Shown here: piece by piece, positions 58,195 to 64,000 of the stretch
Layout: each line of letters begins with the position of its first letter
Numbering within the stretch: the stretch's first letter is position 1
Source: Lasiosphaeris hirsuta
Taxonomy: Eukaryota; Ascomycota; Sordariomycetes; Sordariales; Lasiosphaeriaceae
DNA length: 64,000 nt
NCBI GenBank assembly: GCA_030549175.1
Contig: JAUKUA010000002.1
Coordinates: forward strand, 4,464,001-4,528,000
Direction of reading: 5' to 3'
Program-made: the position numbers and the translations under genes
The notes under the pieces: model-generated
Seen by the model: the letters and a program-made list of their open reading frames with translations, nothing else
Databases searched by the model: none
What the model was told of the DNA's origin: nothing

Positions 58195-61100
58195 AGAGTG
58201 GGCCAGTTCGCAATCCGTAAGAGGAATGCGATGTGCATTATGTAAGTAGAAAGCTGGACAGCCGGAAATTCGAGTTCAGCACGCTGAGGCAGATTTTCTT
58301 GTGCGTCCCCTGGATATGAGCGTCTCTGGATCCGGCGTGCATTGAATCTGCCAGGACCTTGCAAGCAGCCATCAGGTGCTCTGGTGCCATTTCGAAAGCC
58401 GGTACTTCATCGACCCGGGTTAGTCCATTAGCTTGCTGCTTTTGACATTTCGATATCACCGTAGATGTGAAATATTGACATGCTTTGGTGACTCTCCCGC
58501 CCATCTCTCCGGAGCGGGATCCGCAATGGCAAAAAGAAGGCCTAGCCCCCAGATCCCGGATCCCGACAAACTCCACCCGGGCCGGAAGGGTCGTCCCGGA
58601 GGTAAAGGCGCCGTTCACGGAAAACTTCAACCAAGCCGGCGACAACAGGTTAACCGCATAAACGGTTCAAAATTTCGAACTTTTCTTGGTTAGAGAATCC
58701 ATCGTATCCTCTCTCCACTGGAAACCGAGGCTATTTTTGTCCAACCGCCGCTATGGGACACCGGCACGAGATCGGGTGCTGCGCCCGGTATGTGGAGCCG
58801 GAGTCGCCTGCAAACGAGAACTTTCCACAAACACGTGTCGTGCCGCATTCGTTGCCGCGTCTTGACCCTTGACCCCCTTAAATCGGCATTTTGGTTTATT
58901 TTTCAGGTTGCTATCTGGGCTCCCACTGCTGAGGGCGGCCGCCTGCATGTCCCAGCCAGGGGAAAAACGCATAAACGGTAGCTTTGTAGTGAGAAATATT
59001 CGAGAACTGATTGAATATCGTAATGCGGCTTTTTGGCGTCCATAGGACACTACACGTGTGCGTGCTATCAGTCAAGACTTAGGTAGGGATTCGCTGTTCT
59101 TGCTGCTCTGGCGTGGGGGTTCGAATCGGGACCGGGCAACTCGCAGAATCGCGATGGTGATCTCATGTTATTCCTCTGGAACATCCAATGGCGCAGTAGT
59201 AAGCTGGTCCAATCCACCTTGCGTCCTTTGGGGCTTCAGGCTGCCCAAGAGAAAGGTTACAAAGAAAATCTTTACATGCGCCGTGCCTTTGAACCACAGA
59301 CCATCAAGGTACGTGGTGTGGATGGATGCATGTCCACGAAGTCCGCGCTGACAGGCAACGTTCAAAATATTTTATTCTTATCCTTTTTTTTTTTAATAAT
59401 AAAAAAATCTTACTACAGGAGCTCTGCATGCTGCCTTACTGTTACAGGTTTGAGCGCGCATTGTTATAGGTACTATGCTCAAGCTAGGCGTCTGTATTTT
59501 TTCCCCGGATCAAGTGCGGTATCTGAGGTGATGACAGTACCATCAGCTGTTCGGCCCCGCATTCATCTCCTCATGTCGCTACAAACTGGGTAGGGATCTT
59601 AACTACGACCATACCATCAGCTCTCTTAGCCACATGCCCAAACAGGTTTGCCTCATCCAGCGGTGCGGGTGGCCTGTTTCTTAGGCTTGTGGCCTCGGCG
59701 CAGCATCGTATGACGATGTTCTTTGCGAACCGAGTCATCCTTCATAAAATGCTTCCCTCTTGATCTGGTCACCATGAAAAATTTCTTCTCGGTTCTTCAA
59801 ACGAGCAGACTTGTCACAGCATCCTGTAATTCCCATCGCAAGCCCCAATCCCAAGCCCAAACCCAATCCGCGAACCGGACATCGACTCTGGCGCATCGTG
59901 CGATCTGTTGCGCCAAGCAGCTGCAACCCAAAACAGTTACCTCACCACTGTTATTCATCCCCGCATCGCGCGGTGATCCGTTTCGGCGCTAAAACTACCA
60001 CCTTTGACCGCCCAATCCCGGTTGCTCAACCCCTCCTTTCCCCCCAGTTCCCCCAGGAAGAGAAGCACGACACCCGCAAGCTACAAGGTCCGCGCGGGCC
60101 ACTCAGACGCTCCGCTAGTGCGCGACAGAGCGACTAGGAACGCGGGGAGACCAGCCCACCTCGAAAGTCCGTCCTGACCAAGATCCGTTTTAGACGTCCC
60201 ACTCCCTCAAGTTCCCGAACTGCCACTGCCACGGCCCGGCCCCGACAGCAAGCAAGGAACTGTCGAATTCAAGGCTGCGTGCATACTACCTTGCCCGTGT
60301 AGCTACTGACAAAGGGACAAAGGTAACGGAGGAATTAGGTGTCTCGACAAAAACCGGCCCCAACTTTCCCAACACGTCGGACGAGGGGTTAGGTGGTTGA
60401 TCGGAAGCCAGAGCCCGTCGTACAGCCGGCCCTCCAATATCTCTCTCCACACTACGATTCGGCTTCGTTTGTGATAGAAAGAAAAAAAAAGGCCTGGGGA
60501 AGCTAACCAGCGTCGCTCCATTGTGATATTTTCCTCCAGCTGCGTTCACCCCAGAGAGAAGTCAGAGGCTGGATCCGATACTGGAAAGGATCAACGATAT
60601 CAAATCTGTTCACGAGAGGCAAAAGTGGCCAGAAAGTGAGCATTCCCAGTCATGTACTTGAAATTCTTGCCGCGATATTGAATCCACTTTTTTGTCGTTG
60701 CCTACCTCCTTGCCGTATCGTATCCCCTACCGCATGTCGCCGTTTCGCCTCCCCCTTGCCCACCATCACAACCACCACCACCACCACCATCACCACCACC
60801 ATCACCACCACCACCATCACCACCACCACCACCACCATCCCATCCCCTACCCCCATCAAACATTGCCCACCATACCCCAGCCGAGACCGCATGGGCTCCA
60901 GGCCACAGATGCCGCTTTGTGGTTCGGCGGTTGGGTGCTCACCGACTTTGCTACTTGCATCTCGTCCTGTGGGAGGACCAGGGCTTCCTGCTCACAGTCT
61001 CCAATAAACCCCCGGCGGGACGCGCAGGAGACGCGCAGTACGCGCGGCTAGCACCGCCATCACAGGCTCACACAGCTTCTGCAGCCCCATGTCGGGGCTG

Positions 61101-61455
61101 CCAGAAAAATGTTTCCCCGACTCGGGGACTGGTAGACATGCTACCCTGGAAGCTATTGCGGCGTGCGTACTGCAAAAGCAGTCGCTGCTGAGGTGTGCGA
61201 CATGCCGTGGCGTAGGCTCAAGTGGTCCTACATCGGATATATCTAAGTCTACAGGGGGTGGTGTATTTCAAAGTGGTGGAAAAGGGGGGTGGGAGGGCAG
61301 ATCTTTCGCCATCCGATATGCGACGTGCCAGAAATTGGGATTGAGAACTGACTGCCGCGTCTTACAGGTGCGATTTTTGTCGATTCTGTTAATTTTAGTC
61401 GAACCCAAACGGACGGGAATTGTCCATTGTAGTGCGAAGGGGCAAAGAGTAGACC
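58195..61455. other. Intergenic, no convincing gene; leader of trehalose synthase gene
   Basis: 3.3 kb without recognisable coding domains. It contains short hairpin-prone GC-rich pieces (58550-58600), a T-rich run (59384-59396) and the CAC/CAT repeat at 60761-60838. The right part probably holds the promoter and long leader of the trehalose synthase. Confidence 0.5.
60761..60838. repeat. CAC/CAT trinucleotide repeat
   Basis: About 78 bp of CAC and CAT units on the plus strand. Frames through it read poly-His or poly-Pro/Thr, but no gene context supports translation. Confidence 0.95.
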
Positions 61456-64000
61456 ATGACCAAACAGTCTTCCAACAACGACGTCCCAGACGTTCCACAG
61501 CAGGAACCTAAACAGCACGAACAGCGGGACCGGACAGACAGGCCAGGCAAGACAGGACAGGCTATCTCGCCTGGTCTCGGTGTCAGTGCCCCGCCACCCC
61601 ACCATACCAACCCTGATTTGCCTGGGCTGGGAGCATTGGAGACCCCAGTCCCGCAGGACGGTCTGCACCTGCTGCATCACAACGCCGACCTGCGTCACCG
61701 ACTCAAAGCTCCCTTCCAGGACGAGAATTTGACAACGTCGGCCTCGGCCTCGACCTCGGCGAACCGCCACCAACCCACGCCGCCCACGGCCAATCCCTCT
61801 GGTGCACACCATCACGATCCTCGCTCACATCCTCACCCCAATCTAGACCAGCACCTAGACTATCACGCTCGTCCGCACCCCCATCTCCCCAGCTTACATA
61901 GCTTGGCCGCACCCATCCTCAAAAAGCACCCGCTCCCCTCCCCTTCTCCCCACTTCGCCCGTTATTTCTCATCGTCACCCACTCCCGCCGCTCCTGTCCA
62001 GCCGACATCAGCCCAGGCCCAACCAGGCGCAGCTGCTGGCTCAGACACACCTCCGCTTTCTAATACTCCCCTCCCTCCTTCCCCCTCCGCGACCCCTCCC
62101 CCGTCAAAAACCTCACAGCTATCTCGCCGGCTCCGCGATCTCATCCAACAAGAGAAAACTCGCCAGGTCCCCAGCGACGACTCGTCCGACCAGTCAAGCG
62201 GATATACTTCTCCTCAACCTAATCCTCATCCCAAACCCCACAAGCCAAAGAGCCTCGTCCCCTTCATCGACGCAATCATGGCTTTCGAAAAGGGTCGCAA
62301 ATTTTCGACGGGCACTTCGGTGCACCGTAAACGCCAGATGAGCACGCTCGTCGAAAAGGAAGGCGCCTTCGGCCCTGCCCTGACGGTATGTGATATGATT
62401 TATATTCATCAATTGTGTCAACAATCCTACCCAGTTGTGCCCCCGTGCTGTCTGTATGCCTTCCAATTACTTCAGGGCCCGCTTTTTATAGTGACGGGGC
62501 GCACATTTCTCCCCATTGTCTCTCTTTTGACGCGGCAGCCTGCTAGGGCTGATCTGCTGTGCTTGGGCATGTTGAGGTTTCCTCCAAACGACTCCGTCAG
62601 TCCAGCGCAGACTTGTTCACCAGCTAGCCAGTATTGCCGTGGCTGTCACTGCGTCTTTCTTGCCGGCCCCAGATCCATACTTTTCCAGGCCTCAAACTAA
62701 CCAACATGCCCCGCCCCCCAGACGCTGTATCTCGGTATCTCGGCCGTCTTCTCAGACGACCATACTGCCGTCGTCGCCCTGGCTATCCACGACACTACCT
62801 ACTTGCTCGACTTCTCGGTCAAGCACATCGTCCTCGACGATGCCATGCGCATGGGTGCCGACCTCATTGCCGACTATATCATCTCCGAAGTCGAGAAGTA
62901 CGAGCATGAGAACTTTTCCAAGTTCATCGGCGCCGGTCTCCCTACCACACTCAAGTACATGAGCCCTACGCTTTGCTCCAGGCTCTGGCTCGACACGGAC
63001 ATTGTCCCTATTGTGATGCGCCCTGATGACGAGCACAAGGACAAGAGCTTTTGGGATGTCAAGCGCGTCGACGAGCAGGCTGATTCCATGGCGCGGAAGT
63101 GCATCATGTAAGTGTCTCTAGTTCCTCGTGCCATACAGTGATAGCAGCAACTAATGCCGCGATTTCAGGAACTTTGGTCCCTCGCTTGTTCCTCTCCTCC
63201 AGGTCGGATTCCGAGGTATCGTGCAAACCGACGCCGGCTTTCGTGCCCACCTCACCACTGTCCAAAACCACAAAGATACTTGTGGTCCTGCGACGTGGGA
63301 TTCCATGCTGACGTACGCCAAGAAGCTCCGCGGCAATAAGACGAAGGTTGCTTTCTTCAGCTCTACGCCCCAGGGCGGCGGTGTTGCCCTGATGCGTCAC
63401 GCATTGGTGCGTTTCTCTCGTCTCATGGGTGTCGACCTGACCTGGTATGGTGAGTAAATCCAGTTCCTTCTCTGCATGTAGGAGATCGTAGTAACACCAT
63501 GCTTAGTCCCGAAACCGCGGCCCGGTGTGTTCCGTATCACCAAGAACATCCACAACATCCTTCAAGGTGTCAGCCACCCCGACCAGCGAATCTCCGCCGA
63601 AGAGAAACAGGCTATCATTGACTGGATCACTGAAAACGCCAACCGGTATTGGTTCTCTGAAGGTGGACCATTGTGCCCCCCGGAGCAGGGAGGCGCTGAT
63701 ATTGTGATCGTAAGTAATTCTCTTTGCACCGCTCCCCCCTTTGGTCCCCCCTCCTTTCACACCGTTCCGCCCGACGCTGCAGGAACTGTTGGCACATGAT
63801 CGTGGTGCTGCAGCCCCCCCCCCCCCCCCCCGGCCCCCGGCGCTACGACTCCTTCCCGATGGTGCGACAATCGGATGCTAACATGACATGCACAGATTGA
63901 TGATCCGCAAATGCCCGGCTTGATCCCTCTGATCAAGAAAGTCACCCCTAACCGGCCTGTCTTGTATCGGTCCCACATCCAAATCCGCAGCGACCTCGTC
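61456..64000 (+). CDS. ccg-9: Trehalose synthase/phosphorylase, CCG-9 type (GT4), 5' part
   Basis: Exons seen: 61456-62385, 62722-63107, 63169-63449, 63507-63709, 63896 to beyond the right edge; about 635 codons within the window. The N-terminal 260 residues are disordered and rich in Pro, His and Ser. The conserved part starts near FEKGRKFSTGTSVHRKRQMSTLVEKEG and continues with TLYLGISAVFSDDHTAVVALAIHDTTY, WDVKRVDEQADSMARKC, NFGPSLVPLLQVGFRGIVQTDAGFR, FFSSTPQGGGVALMRHAL and WYVPKPRPGVFRITKNIHNILQG, all typical of fungal trehalose synthases related to Neurospora clock-controlled gene 9. The enzyme interconverts trehalose plus phosphate with glucose and glucose 1-phosphate; it is cytosolic. 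Intron 1 is long (336 bp) and intron 4 carries an 18-C run (63814-63831). The GT4 catalytic C-terminus lies outside the window. Confidence 0.88.

Noticed and set aside
59108..59130. GGTTCGAATC resembling a tRNA T-loop
   Set aside because: Flanking bases do not form the 5-bp T-stem and no acceptor, D or anticodon arm can be built around it.
60692..61051. Poly-His protein frame
   Set aside because: The His run is the CAC/CAT repeat in the upstream region of the trehalose synthase; the minus strand reads equally long poly-Val.

Overview
The window looks like nuclear DNA of a filamentous ascomycete, most likely a Sordariomycete close to Sordariales/Chaetomiaceae. The genes are GC-rich and broken by short introns (about 50-90 bp, GTAAGT-like donors, CTAAC/CTGAC branch points). 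The products are typical fungal ones: Zn2Cys6 regulator, GH5 and GH94 enzymes, UstYa-like protein, CCG-9-type trehalose synthase, OPT transporter, DUF3405. Species placement is an inference; no search was run. No tRNA, rRNA, CRISPR array or intact transposon was seen.

Layout. 0-12.5 kb: a broken fungal N-terminal-domain gene at the left edge, an intact GH94 phosphorylase (candidate cellobionic acid phosphorylase), a 5.7 kb stretch without a convincing gene, then an F-box gene that ends at a hexanucleotide repeat. 14.4-18.4 kb: two same-strand kinase/beta-propeller genes, one decayed, the other with a one-base frameshift and altered catalytic motifs. 20.3-23.0 kb: convergent secreted GH5 endoglucanase and CE1 esterase. 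24.6-34.3 kb: an accessory block with an AflR-like regulator, an NmrA-like reductase, a P450, a small secreted Tyr-rich repeat protein, a broken MYND gene and a UstYa/DUF3328 protein with two HxxHC motifs. 34.4-37 kb: decayed sequence. 37.3-46.7 kb: secreted aldose 1-epimerase, OPT transporter, DUF3405 membrane protein. 48.5-58.2 kb: housekeeping genes, namely DIM1, the biotin genes (bifunctional BioDA, BioF, BioB), GINS subunit PSF3 and mitochondrial Mn-SOD. 61.5 kb to the right edge: the 5' part of a trehalose synthase/phosphorylase (CCG-9 type).

How the genes may work together. GH5, CE1, GH94, the epimerase and OPT fit plant cell-wall breakdown with uptake and intracellular use of the products. 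The three biotin genes carry pimeloyl thioester to biotin, and two of them share a 364 bp divergent promoter. The most interesting inference is the 24.6-34.3 kb block: the regulator, P450, UstYa-like oxidase and secreted Tyr-repeat protein resemble the core parts of fungal dikaritin-type RiPP clusters (ustiloxin, asperipin), although tyrosinase, peptidase, methyltransferase and transporter genes are missing. Four loci carry frameshifts or stops (left-edge gene, both kinases, MYND gene). They should be checked against reads to separate real decay from assembly error.
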